Source: Croceivirga sp.
GTDB lineage: Bacteria; Bacteroidota; Bacteroidia; Flavobacteriales; Flavobacteriaceae
Length of the DNA stretch: 64,000 nt
Direction: 5' to 3'
NCBI GenBank assembly: GCA_028281025.1
Contig: JANQKR010000013.1
Coordinates: 62,001 to 126,000, forward strand
In this document: piece after piece, positions 42,299-50,964 of the stretch
How positions within the stretch are numbered: the stretch's first letter is position 1
How the letters are laid out: every line of letters begins with the position of its first letter
The notes under the pieces: generated by a model
Seen by the model: the letters and a program-made list of their open reading frames with translations, nothing else
Told to the model about the DNA's origin: nothing
Database searches by the model: none
Translations under genes and position numbers: made by a program

Positions 42299-42341
42299 CT
42301 AAGCTAGTTGTACCGGTAAATCGAGGAAATGACCTATATCA
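42299..42341 (-). promoter_or_regulatory. TGA-N6-TCA operator and promoter for the Usp-serine hydrolase transcript
   Basis: Minus-strand operator TGATATAGGTCAT (42330-42341), 23 nt spacer, -7 region TAGCTTAG (42299-42306). Confidence 0.75.
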
Positions 42342-42358
42342 GTTAATCTATGAATGGT

Positions 42359-42401
42359 TGATCCAGGTCATTTTGCAGCATTGGAAAAACGATTAAATTC
42401 C
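42359..42401 (+). promoter_or_regulatory. TGA-N6-TCA operator and promoter for the 84-residue protein gene
   Basis: Operator TGATCCAGGTCAT (12-mer 42359-42370), 23 nt spacer, -7 region TAAATTCC (42394-42401). It is 29 bp centre to centre from the divergent operator at 42330. Confidence 0.72.
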
Positions 42402-42424
42402 GAATCCGTTTTTACGTACTGCCA

Positions 42425-42679
42425 ATGCTTCGTATTCGTTTAAAAGTAATAAATCTGGAAGATTCCCATCGGGCGGGGAAAATTGTCAAACGTCTTAATA
42501 GGGTTGGTTATGTGGAAAAGACCACGATTGATATGGACGATAAAACCCTAAGTTTTGAATATGCCTCGTATCGCGATATGGACGGTGCCCTAATGGAGTT
42601 GCGAAAAATGGGGGTGAAGTACACCAAAACGATGGATCCAAAGAGAACGGTGGACGAAAAAACCAACACCTCAGGATAA
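42425..42679 (+). CDS. Small ferredoxin-like-fold protein (hypothetical, 84 aa)
   Basis: An 84-residue protein. The order RLKVINL - helix SHRAGKIVKRLNRVG - VEKTTIDMDDKTLSFEYA - helix DMDGALMELRKMG - VKYTKT fits a beta-alpha-beta-beta-alpha-beta fold like heavy-metal-associated domains, but the metal-binding C-x-x-C is absent. I know no function. Its own operator-promoter makes it a member of the island regulon. Confidence 0.62.
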   Translation: MLRIRLKVINLEDSHRAGKIVKRLNRVGYVEKTTIDMDDKTLSFEYASYRDMDGALMELRKMGVKYTKTMDPKRTVDEKTNTSG

Positions 42680-42692
42680 ATTGGTCTTTCCA

Positions 42693-43065
42693 CTACCGAT
42701 AAAAATCCAAATTACTTAGCTTCCTTTGGAACAATTCCACTTCTTGTTCCAATGTGTGGATCTGCTTTAGCAGTTGATGAATGGCATGCAGCCCTTCCGG
42801 GTTGATATCCAATTCCTTATGTAACCGTACCATTTTTTCCAATATGGGCAATGCTTCAAGCGCTACAACAGCTTCTTTCTCTTCTTTGGATCGGACAGTA
42901 CTTCGTGGTCCTCATTTATTTGTTTAAACTTCTTTTCTGCTTCGGCATTCTTGGGATTTAAATCGGGGTGGTATTTCCGTGCCAGTTTTCGATAGCTTTT
43001 TTAATGGGATCCGCACTGGCGTTTTTGGGTACCCCCAACACCTTGTAATAGTCTATGAAATCCAT
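42693..43065 (-). pseudogene. Collapsed cbpA-cbpM (J-domain protein and its modulator)
   Basis: The minus strand starts ATG at 43065 with [24 protein letters not shown], a J-domain. A one-base deletion near 42995 (GCTATCGA for GCCTATCGA) breaks the frame; read in the other frame the HPD motif ([11 protein letters not shown]) and [19 protein letters not shown] continue. Just after that, near 42872-42889, the frame passes into the end of a CbpM-like chaperone modulator (LPILEKMVRLHKELDINPEG) up to a stop at 42693. The substrate-binding part of CbpA and the start of CbpM are gone. It begins directly after the DUF6544 stop (TGA-ATG), so it was the next gene of that transcript. Confidence 0.8.
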
Positions 43066-43857
43066 TCAATCAATTCTATAGTCTATAATTTCGCTGTTGA
43101 AATATTCAAAATCACCTTCGGCCAAATTCCAAATGGCAGTCATTTTCGTTGGTACATAAAGGCCCTCCAGGATTTCGTAATTTTCCAGTTTGCCCGTGAA
43201 CCGTTCCAATAGGTCCCCTTTGTACCGGATGGATTCAAAACGCTCCATAAGTCCCTGGTCATTAAAAAAGAATATTCCTTCCGTTTGGGTGCTCCCCAAG
43301 CTAATTTTGGCCCTCACCGATTTCCCATCCAATTCCTCCCAACGAATTGCCGGACTCAAAAAACCCACTGGGTAGAGTGGAAGCTCGGCAAGACATCTGT
43401 TCAGGGCACTTTCATTGATTTCCCTGGATAGTTGTACCCCCATGTTCTTTAGGCCCAAAAAGCTGACCCTGACCTCTCCCTGGCCGTTAATGCATTTGTC
43501 CTTAACAAAAATGGGGAAGCTTCTGGCCGCCCATACAAAGCCCGGGGGTACGGAGGTCATGACCTGTTTTGCAGTAAAATCCAGCCAGTTACCCCCTTCT
43601 TTTTGTCGTATTCTCCCCCTTTGCTTCATGATAAGATGGCAATCCCTACACTTTCCCACGACCTTTGCTTTGATCAAATATGCCCTAACAATTTTTGGCA
43701 ATGCATTTAGTTCCTCCTTGGTCACGGGTAGCTCCGTATTGCCTGATAGATTAAAAAGTGTGTCCCTATCCTTTTCGGTTATATGGTAAAAACGGTAGTG
43801 CCCCGCAAAAAGGGACAGTATTAAAAGGAAAATTAACGCAACGATCAGGAGCTCCAT
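43066..43857 (-). CDS. DUF6544-like membrane-anchored protein
   Basis: A 263-residue protein with one N-terminal membrane helix (ELLIVALIFLLILSLFA). The rest fits the DUF6544 pattern: LPKIVRAYLIKAKVVG, then a tight beta-rich domain with W-x-DF-x-A-x-Q (WLDFTAKQVM), F-x-W-A-A (FVWAARSF) and G-x-G (INGQGEVRV). A C-x-x-C pair (CRDC) is present near residue 75. The function of the family is unknown. Transcription comes from an island operator-promoter with a perfect -7 element. Confidence 0.68.
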   Translation of the reverse strand: MELLIVALIFLLILSLFAGHYRFYHITEKDRDTLFNLSGNTELPVTKEELNALPKIVRAYLIKAKVVGKCRDCHLIMKQRGRIRQKEGGNWLDFTAKQVMTSVPPGFVWAARSFPIFVKDKCINGQGEVRVSFLGLKNMGVQLSREINESALNRCLAELPLYPVGFLSPAIRWEELDGKSVRAKISLGSTQTEGIFFFNDQGLMERFESIRYKGDLLERFTGKLENYEILEGLYVPTKMTAIWNLAEGDFEYFNSEIIDYRID

Positions 43858-43876
43858 AGTGACTTTGTTGAAAAGT

Positions 43877-43919
43877 CAAAATTAAAATACAGGTGAAAAT
43901 CGGGTTATGATACAAGTCA
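43877..43919 (-). promoter_or_regulatory. TGA-N6-TCA operator and promoter for DUF6544 and the cbpA-cbpM remnant
   Basis: Minus-strand operator TGACTTGTATCAT (43908-43919), 23 nt spacer, perfect -7 element TAATTTTG (43877-43884). It is the rightmost member of the set. Confidence 0.82.
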
Positions 43920-43985
43920 GTTGTCAGCTCAAAATCCATTCCTTTCTTCCTGTCTTACCGTTTTTGTTCCCTCCAGGATTCCCTT

Positions 43986-45290
43986 TCAAATCAACTTGCC
44001 CATTAATTGCAAAAGGTTGATTTCGGCAATCTTTAAATCGAATTTCGATTTGGAAGCGTTGTTTGAGGCATTGAAGAAATTGATTTGGGCCTGTCGAAAT
44101 TCTACAGCGGTAATCTGTCGGAGATTATATTGTTTCTGGCTCCGCATAAAGTTTAGCCTATTGGTTTCCAGGTTTTTATGTTCAGCTTCCATTTTGTATC
44201 GTGCCAAGGTGTACGTTTCAAAAGCGTTAAGCACATCGGTCTGTATCTGGTATTGTAGCCGGGCCAGCTCGATCTCCCTATTCTTTTTGGTGATTTTTGC
44301 CTTTTTTACCCGTGCAACATTGCTATCATTAAAGATGTTCCATGAAACGTTTAAACCCAGGTTTACCCCGTATGCTTCATTGTTCAATGCAAAGGACGTG
44401 GGCGGATTCTGGTTTTCGTTCCATCTATAGGAGCCACTACCGCTGATCTTGGGCAGGAACTGTGCTTTGTTTATTTTAATATCTATTTCGCTGAGAAGAA
44501 TATTCTGTTGGGCCAGAACCATTTGAACATTGTGCTCATTGGCCTGTTCCAATACCTCGGCCTCCTGTAGCTCCGATGCAAAAACAACGGTCGTATCCGC
44601 AATGTAATCCGTATTGACCTCCCTGCCCAAAACTAGATTTAAATTGCGTTTTAGGTTTTTTAAATCTTTTATGGCTTCCCTGTAATTAATGCTATCGGTA
44701 TTTAAATCCACCTGGGCATTTAGCTCGTCCAGATAGGTGCCCTGACCGTACTTTAGGTTGTTTTTGGCGCGGATAAAACGATCCCGTGAATTTTCCATGT
44801 TCACCTTGAGATTTTCCACCACTTGTTGCTGAAAGGCCACGTTAAAAAAGCCATCATAAATGGAGGTAATGGTGTTTTCCACTTGTTGACGTTCCTGTAG
44901 CTGCTTTAAATCAAAGTTCGCTTGGTTGCTATCTTGGGTAAATTTCCTGACCAAACCATCAAAAATGAGGTATTCCGCGGTTATGGAAGCGTTGTAGGAT
45001 TCGGTAACGGCACCATCTATTGCCGCAGAATTTCCATCCGAGAAGGTTACATTTTGATTCTCATTGGAATAACTTATCCCCCCACTTGCACTTAAGCTGG
45101 GCAGATAGCCACTGTTTAACAGGCTCGCATCCACTTCCGCCATTTTGGTATTGTTCCTTGCCACTTGAAGATCATGGTTGTTCTTAACTGCAATGGCAAT
45201 CGCCTCCTCCATGGTCAATACCTTTTGGCCCATGGCGGTGGTCATCAACAGGAAACAGCCGATCAACAAGCTAAACTTCAACATCTTCAA
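43986..45290 (-). CDS. TolC-family outer membrane efflux protein
   Basis: A 434-residue outer-membrane channel subunit with a signal peptide (MKMLKFSLLIGCFLLMTTAMG) and two OEP repeats of about 200 residues each, rich in long helices (EEAIAIAVKNNHDLQVARNN at the start; QYNLRQITAVEFRQAQINFF in the second repeat). It forms the outer-membrane duct for the RND pump encoded directly upstream, with a 20-nt overlap. It is the last gene of the five-gene operon that begins at 50816. Confidence 0.93.
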   Translation of the reverse strand: MKMLKFSLLIGCFLLMTTAMGQKVLTMEEAIAIAVKNNHDLQVARNNTKMAEVDASLLNSGYLPSLSASGGISYSNENQNVTFSDGNSAAIDGAVTESYNASITAEYLIFDGLVRKFTQDSNQANFDLKQLQERQQVENTITSIYDGFFNVAFQQQVVENLKVNMENSRDRFIRAKNNLKYGQGTYLDELNAQVDLNTDSINYREAIKDLKNLKRNLNLVLGREVNTDYIADTTVVFASELQEAEVLEQANEHNVQMVLAQQNILLSEIDIKINKAQFLPKISGSGSYRWNENQNPPTSFALNNEAYGVNLGLNVSWNIFNDSNVARVKKAKITKKNREIELARLQYQIQTDVLNAFETYTLARYKMEAEHKNLETNRLNFMRSQKQYNLRQITAVEFRQAQINFFNASNNASKSKFDLKIAEINLLQLMGKLI

Positions 45291-48200
45291 CTTTTAGTTC
45301 TTTAATGGCACGTTCCACTTCTTCCCTTGTGGGTTTTTTTCCCGTGGTCAATTGCTTGAGGGACACTTTTAATCCGTTGACCGTGGAAAGGAAAATGGGC
45401 AAGAGAAATAGTGTAAGTACGGTGGCAACGGCAATCCCATAGGCTATGGATATGGCCATTGGAATTAAAAACTGGGCTTGTAAACTGCGTTCCAACATCA
45501 ATGGCGCAAGACCGGCAATGGTGGTTATGGAGGTAAGGAATATGGCCCTAAAACGTGCTCGGCCCGTTTCGTACAGCGCCTCATTAAATGGTAATCCCGC
45601 TTTTAGGAACGAATTAAATTTATTGGTAAATACCAGGCCGTCATTGACCACTATTCCTATAAGCCCAATAATGCCCAGATACGAAAGGATGCTCATGGAA
45701 AATCCATGCAAATAGTGCCCCCAGGCCACACCAATTAGGGAAAAGGGCACAAGGGCCAAAAGGACAAAGGGCTGGCTAAAACTTCTAAAAGCAAAGACAA
45801 TGACCACATAAATTAAGAAAAGTATCCCCGGGAAAACGGCCGCTACGGAATCGGTGATTTTTGTTGCTTCCCTATTTTGTCCTTCCGTGGATAGGGTCAC
45901 TTCGGGATATTTGGAGGCAATCCCTTTGGCGACCCTGGTCCTCAGATCTTGCATTATTTCGGTGGTGCTCACTTTAGGGTTTGCAATATCCGCTTCAATG
46001 GTAACTTCCCTAAGACCGTCCAAATGATTGATGGCCGTTTCTCCCCGTTCTATGGTATAGGTAGCCACTTGTGATAGGGGCACCCTTCCCTTGGCGGTCT
46101 TTATTTCAATGGTACTGATATCATTGATGGTTGAACGGTTTTCCTTTTGGTAGCGTACCCAAATTTTAACTTCGTCCTGACCACGTTGTACCCGTTGTAC
46201 CTCGTTTCCATAAAAAGCGTTCCGGACCTGCCCCATAAGGCTGGAATAGCTTAGGCCCAGTAATTGAGCATTCTCCTTTAGTTTCAGATTGATCTCCTTT
46301 ATTCCCTTTGGACTGGAATCCGTAATGTCCTTTACGTTCGGATTTTTTTTGAGTTCCCTAAAAACCATTTCCTTGGCGCCATTGATCTTTTCGATATCCG
46401 TGCCCTGCAGCGAAACTGAAATGGGAGCGCCACCAACATTGGCCCCGGAATTAAAGGTCATTTTTTCAACCATTGTCTGGTTCCCCACCGCTTCACGTAT
46501 CCTATCGGTTATTTGTACCGAGGAAATGGAACGGGTTTCACTTGGGGAAAGGTTAACCGTGATACTACTGGAAGAACTGGTGGGGCCCAGGCGCTTAATG
46601 GTTCCAGCGATATGGGATTCCCCTACTTCATTAGGGCCCAGGTCCCTATTGACTTTCCAAACCTTATCCTCCACAAAAGAGGCAAGGGAATCCGTAATCC
46701 GCTCACTGGTGCCCTTTGGGGTATCAATGGAGGCAACTATTTGGTCACTGGCGTTGGTTGGAAAAAATGTTAGCTTAATGATACCACTTGAGATTGCACC
46801 AAGGGTAACCAGAAATAGAAAAAGTAAAATGGAAAAGGAAAGAAACTTGTTCTGGAGGGTTTTTTTATAAAGGGGGCTATATATCCTGTCCCTTAAATAA
46901 TCCATAAACCGCTCCCCATAGGTATTGAACCTGCTCAACGTATTGATGTCCTTCAAATCCCTGGAATGGGCCAGGTGTGAGGGCAATATGAGCAAGGCCT
47001 CTATTAGGGAAACGAGAAGGGTAAGGGTCATGACCAAGGCAATGTCCTCGAAAAAGTCGCCAATTTGACCGTCCAGAAAGAAGAAAATGGAAAAGGCCAG
47101 AATTGTGGTGGCTATGGCCGATAGAATAGGCTTTAACACCTCTATGGTTCCCGTAACGGCCGCTTTAATTGGGGAATCCCCTTGCTCCGCCCGGCTATAA
47201 ATGTTTTCAGCAATCACAATACCGTCATCCACCAGAATTCCAATGACCAGTATCATCCCAAACATGGACAGCATGTTAAGGGTCACCCCGTAGTTTGGCA
47301 ATAGGATAAACATCCCGAAGAAGGAAATGGGTAATCCAAAGGCCACCCAAAAAGCGACCGTAGGCCTTAAAAAGAAGGACAGAATGATAAGGACCAAAAG
47401 CATCCCTACCAAAGCATTTTCCAGCAATAGCGAAATCCTGTCCTGTACCAAATCCGCCGTGTTGAAGGTTTCTTTTAATCGAATATTGTCATGTTGTGAA
47501 TTAAAATCGGCTATATATTCCTTTACGGCGGCAACACTGCCGATAAGGTCTTCCGAGTTTGTGTTTTTTAAGTCAATTTGAATGGCCTGTTCCCCATTAT
47601 AAAAAATGGCATCCGGATTTTCATCAAAGGAATCCTTTAGGGAGGCAATATCCTTGAGATAGACTTTGCTTCCTGCAATGGTGGACTTGACCACAATATC
47701 CTGTAATTCGCTCGCGATATACCCTTTATTGTCCGCACGTATTAGAAACTCTTCATCAATGGTTTTAATGGCACCCCCGGACAGTATAATATTTGCTTCT
47801 GCTACGGATTGGGCCACTTCTTCAAAAGTTAGGTCATATCCCCTCATTTTATCCTCGGCAATGGCCACTTCTATTTCCTCTTCCGGAAAACCATTGAGCG
47901 TAACCTGGGAAATGCCTTCCATTCGCAATAGATCATCTTCAATTTCCTGGGCATACTTCTTTAAAATACGAAGCGGAATATCGTCTCCGGTAACAATAAA
48001 TGAGATTGCGGGCCGAGTGGGCAATATGGACTCTATAACCGGCGGCTCAATGGTCTTGGGGAAAGAGGGAATTCTATCAACCGCATTTTTTACTTCATCC
48101 AAGATGACATTAATGTCAAAATCCGACAGTGTTTCTATGATGATTGAGGCGCTGTTTTCCTGAGAAACCGAACTGACCCGATCGATCCCGGATATTCCTT

Positions 48201-48420
48201 TGAGGTTTCGTTCTATTTTTTCCACAATACCTTCCTCCACTTCCTCGGGAGAGGCCCCAGGATAAGCAACCGTTATTTGGATGGTCCTGGCGTCCGCCAA
48301 TGGGAAGAATGAGGAGTTCATCTTTTGATATCCCAAAAACCCAAATATCAAAAAGCCCACGATAAAAATGTTTACCGCAACGGGGTATTTGATAAAATAG
48401 CCTATGAACCTTTTCATCAA
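45271..48420 (-). CDS. RND efflux pump, inner-membrane permease
   Basis: A 1049-residue proton-driven transporter of the AcrB/HAE-1-like group. It has the usual layout: helix 1 (YFIKYPVAVNIFIVGFLIFG), a large periplasmic loop (YPGASPEEVEEGIVEKIE), a block of helices with GILVDDGIVIAENI (proton-relay acidic residues in helix 4), a second periplasmic loop and a second helix block. The acidic pair DD in helix 4 is in place. It works with the adaptor (48427) and TolC (43986); substrates are not predictable. Confidence 0.94.
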   Translation of the reverse strand: MMKRFIGYFIKYPVAVNIFIVGFLIFGFLGYQKMNSSFFPLADARTIQITVAYPGASPEEVEEGIVEKIERNLKGISGIDRVSSVSQENSASIIIETLSDFDINVILDEVKNAVDRIPSFPKTIEPPVIESILPTRPAISFIVTGDDIPLRILKKYAQEIEDDLLRMEGISQVTLNGFPEEEIEVAIAEDKMRGYDLTFEEVAQSVAEANIILSGGAIKTIDEEFLIRADNKGYIASELQDIVVKSTIAGSKVYLKDIASLKDSFDENPDAIFYNGEQAIQIDLKNTNSEDLIGSVAAVKEYIADFNSQHDNIRLKETFNTADLVQDRISLLLENALVGMLLVLIILSFFLRPTVAFWVAFGLPISFFGMFILLPNYGVTLNMLSMFGMILVIGILVDDGIVIAENIYSRAEQGDSPIKAAVTGTIEVLKPILSAIATTILAFSIFFFLDGQIGDFFEDIALVMTLTLLVSLIEALLILPSHLAHSRDLKDINTLSRFNTYGERFMDYLRDRIYSPLYKKTLQNKFLSFSILLFLFLVTLGAISSGIIKLTFFPTNASDQIVASIDTPKGTSERITDSLASFVEDKVWKVNRDLGPNEVGESHIAGTIKRLGPTSSSSSITVNLSPSETRSISSVQITDRIREAVGNQTMVEKMTFNSGANVGGAPISVSLQGTDIEKINGAKEMVFRELKKNPNVKDITDSSPKGIKEINLKLKENAQLLGLSYSSLMGQVRNAFYGNEVQRVQRGQDEVKIWVRYQKENRSTINDISTIEIKTAKGRVPLSQVATYTIERGETAINHLDGLREVTIEADIANPKVSTTEIMQDLRTRVAKGIASKYPEVTLSTEGQNREATKITDSVAAVFPGILFLIYVVIVFAFRSFSQPFVLLALVPFSLIGVAWGHYLHGFSMSILSYLGIIGLIGIVVNDGLVFTNKFNSFLKAGLPFNEALYETGRARFRAIFLTSITTIAGLAPLMLERSLQAQFLIPMAISIAYGIAVATVLTLFLLPIFLSTVNGLKVSLKQLTTGKKPTREEVERAIKELKVEDVEV

Positions 48421-48426
48421 ACCGTT

Positions 48427-49527
48427 TTAATAATTCACCTTCATTCCGGGATATGCATTGGCCAACACCTCATCCAATACGATCATATTGTTCCTTAGCC
48501 CCTTGACCACCACACTATCCCGATAATAATTTACAGGCCTCACCTTTTGGAGCGCCAACGCACTGTCTTTTATAATATAGACGTAGTCGTTTTCCAATAT
48601 GAGGTTCCCTTTTATCCGCATCACATCATTGATCTCCGTCCCTTTAATTGTGGCCGACAGATACTGGCCGTCCTTCAAATCCTTGTGCGACACTTCAACA
48701 ATGGCTCCAACGGTCTGGGTACCCTGGTCCACTTTATCATTTATGCGACTGAGCTCCCCCATAAATTCTTGATCATCGTCCAGGGTGGACAACTTTACCT
48801 TTTTACCTACTTTGATGTACCTATTGGCCGTTGCCGGTATGGCCAATTCCAACTCAAAGACTAAAGGGTCAATGAATTCCCCCAATTTTTGACCGCTGCG
48901 TACCAACGTCCCGGGATTGACATTGGATTCGGTTACCGTTCCCGTAAATGGTGCTTTAATGGTGTATTTTAAAGCGCGTTCCTGTTGATTTTTCACGTTG
49001 TAATACGTCTGGAAAACCCCTTTGCCCATTAAAAAGAATTTTTCGAGATCGGATGAAGTTTCCGGCAAAACTTCCAATGGGCCATCCATTTCAAAAGTCT
49101 TGAGGTAGTGCTCCCATTTTTTGGACGCTTCGGGAAATTCCATTTCCATATCGGGCAACATGGCCGCTATCTGACTTACCAGACTACTTTTGTTGGATAA
49201 CAGTTGCGCTCGATACTCCCGGTCGTCCAGTTGAAGTAATGTTTCGTTTCCATAGAATGTATTTCCTTCCTTAAATGGGGTTTTACCGGCCAATAGCACC
49301 CCTTGGACCTCACTATATACTTCTACTTTGTGTTTGGCATTTACCGTTCCCGTCACTTCTATACTGTACGAAATGGATTTGGGTTCTGCCAAAGCGGTAG
49401 CTACCAATGGCGGGCTGCTCTTTTTTGGCGGTTCCAACGCTGTTTCCTTCTTGCCCATTAGGACAAACACAAAAACCCCGAAAACCATAATCCCAATGCC
49501 CAGAATTATTTTTACCAGCTTCTTCAT
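48427..49527 (-). CDS. RND efflux periplasmic adaptor (membrane fusion protein)
   Basis: A 366-residue HlyD/AcrA-type adaptor. The N-terminal helix (LVKIILGIGIMVFGVFVFVLMG) anchors it. The barrel-sandwich domain shows VEVYSEVQGVLLAGKTPFKEGNTF and the second half KYTIKAPFTGTVTESNVNPGTLVRSGQ. The helical hairpin between them is short. It links the RND pump to TolC; it ends 6 nt before the RND start. Confidence 0.92.
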   Translation of the reverse strand: MKKLVKIILGIGIMVFGVFVFVLMGKKETALEPPKKSSPPLVATALAEPKSISYSIEVTGTVNAKHKVEVYSEVQGVLLAGKTPFKEGNTFYGNETLLQLDDREYRAQLLSNKSSLVSQIAAMLPDMEMEFPEASKKWEHYLKTFEMDGPLEVLPETSSDLEKFFLMGKGVFQTYYNVKNQQERALKYTIKAPFTGTVTESNVNPGTLVRSGQKLGEFIDPLVFELELAIPATANRYIKVGKKVKLSTLDDDQEFMGELSRINDKVDQGTQTVGAIVEVSHKDLKDGQYLSATIKGTEINDVMRIKGNLILENDYVYIIKDSALALQKVRPVNYYRDSVVVKGLRNNMIVLDEVLANAYPGMKVNY

Positions 49528-49531
49528 TCCA

Positions 49532-49888
49532 TTAACTCCCCCTTTGCCTTTTCATCTGTTTCCGCATCTCCGGTTCTATCTCATTTTCAAAAATCTCCAT
49601 TTGTTCTTTGGAAAGTACTTCTTCCAGTTCCTCCTTTTTTGCTTTTTTGATCTTCTTCATATCCCCCATTTTACTGAACATGGAACCTTCCTTGTTCAGC
49701 AGTGCTGCTTGTTTCTTTGAGTACTTAAGGTTTATGGCCCGAACCTGTTCCTTTTGGGAGTCACTCAAATCGAGCTGTTCAATCATTATGGTGTTTTGAT
49801 AATCGGCCATTTTATGGGGGTCCATTTCCTGACCCATGACCAGCTGTGCCAACAAAATGGCCATGATCATACTTAGTTTAGTTTTCAT
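49532..49888 (-). CDS. Spy/CpxP-like periplasmic protein
   Basis: A 118-residue protein with a signal peptide (MKTKLSMIMAILLAQLVMGQ). The mature part is highly charged and helical, with the L-x-x-x-Q pattern of the Spy/CpxP group: LDLSDSQKEQVRAINLKYSKK and LEEVLSKEQMEIFENEIEPEM. Such proteins are envelope chaperones or stress sensors. It lies 4 nt from the adaptor and overlaps the upstream barrel gene by 11 nt, so it is part of the efflux operon. Confidence 0.78.
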   Translation of the reverse strand: MKTKLSMIMAILLAQLVMGQEMDPHKMADYQNTIMIEQLDLSDSQKEQVRAINLKYSKKQAALLNKEGSMFSKMGDMKKIKKAKKEELEEVLSKEQMEIFENEIEPEMRKQMKRQRGS

Positions 49889-50816
49889 TACGCGCTTTTT
49901 TTAAATCGTTATTTTTTGGTCTTTGAACTACAAATCGCAACCCTGCGTTGATGTACGAACCACTATCAGGGTCTAAATCAAGAATTTCATTATTATCATT
50001 ATCAAGAACCTTTAACACGGCATTGGGGACAAAACCTCCTTCTACAAAAACTGCCAGATGCCTGGTGAACCTGTATTGATAAAGAAGACGTGTATTGATT
50101 CCGTTGAATTGGAGTTTGGTGTTGGTTAGAAGCCTGTCCCCATCAACAGGCAAGGTTTTGGAATTATTGCCAAATAACCCCTGGGGAGAGGCCAAAAGGG
50201 AAAATCTATGCCTATTGTTGGGCCTGTAGGTAATTCCCGTTGTTGGGATCCCAAGGGAATAGCTCCAGTACTGGTTCAATTTCTGGCTTAAGGACAATGC
50301 GGGCAACAACCTGGGTTCCCCAAATTGGGTACCATAAAGTGCTCCTATAAAAAGCGTTGTATTCCTATTATCGCCCCCCCATTTCTTTATGGCCCCTACA
50401 ATGGCATTAAAGACAAAATCCTCCGATGTAATGTCACTTTCCAAGTTGGACATCAGGGCCGTACCTCCAGAGACCATTAGGTTTAGGGAGTTCTTTAACG
50501 GTTTGATGAATGAAACATTTGCCCTGACCAAATCTATGTTCTCAAAGGAGGAAAGATCGATGAGGTTGGTGGACTCATTAAAACTAAAATCGAAATTTTG
50601 GTAGCTCAACGAGAACCCTACCATACTTTTCCTTAGTGGAATCCCAAAATTGAGATTAAGGCCATAATTGGTTACCTCCGTTCCCCCTAAATTGGGAATC
50701 GAGGAAAAATTGATCGCTGCTAGGCTTACCTCTTCCGAATCACCACCCATAAACCCTCCTTGGGCATGGGCACACAGGCCCGATATTAAGACGATATGGA
50801 GTATTGCTTTTCTCAA
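49878..50816 (-). CDS. DUF6268-type outer membrane beta-barrel protein
   Basis: A 312-residue protein with a signal peptide (MRKAILHIVLISGLCAHAQG) and many alternating amphipathic strands; the C-terminus ends in the DSGSYINAGLRFVVQRP barrel strand. The strand pattern (YWSYSLGIPTTGITYRPNNRHRF) matches the DUF6268 family. It heads the efflux operon. A second DUF6268 gene lies at 53744. The function is unknown. Confidence 0.75.
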   Translation of the reverse strand: MRKAILHIVLISGLCAHAQGGFMGGDSEEVSLAAINFSSIPNLGGTEVTNYGLNLNFGIPLRKSMVGFSLSYQNFDFSFNESTNLIDLSSFENIDLVRANVSFIKPLKNSLNLMVSGGTALMSNLESDITSEDFVFNAIVGAIKKWGGDNRNTTLFIGALYGTQFGEPRLLPALSLSQKLNQYWSYSLGIPTTGITYRPNNRHRFSLLASPQGLFGNNSKTLPVDGDRLLTNTKLQFNGINTRLLYQYRFTRHLAVFVEGGFVPNAVLKVLDNDNNEILDLDPDSGSYINAGLRFVVQRPKNNDLKKARNEN

Positions 50817-50964
50817 TTTTACATTTCTGAAATTAGAGGTAGTGATCAGTACATAAAAAAGTTTTAGACCTGTGGGCTAAAATTCCATACTTGTCCCACT
50901 TTACATCGCACGAATCGGGAAATTCGATTTGGTAGACAAAATCCGTCCATTTGTACATACTTCC

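Noticed and set aside
43066-43212. Plus-strand ORF opposite the end of the DUF6544 gene
   Set aside because: It is a shadow of the DUF6544 gene, whose domain pattern and promoter support the minus strand.
20311-44000. Interpretation of the island as a mobile genomic island
   Set aside because: No integrase, transposase, tRNA or flanking direct repeats were seen, and codon and base use look like the rest of the window.
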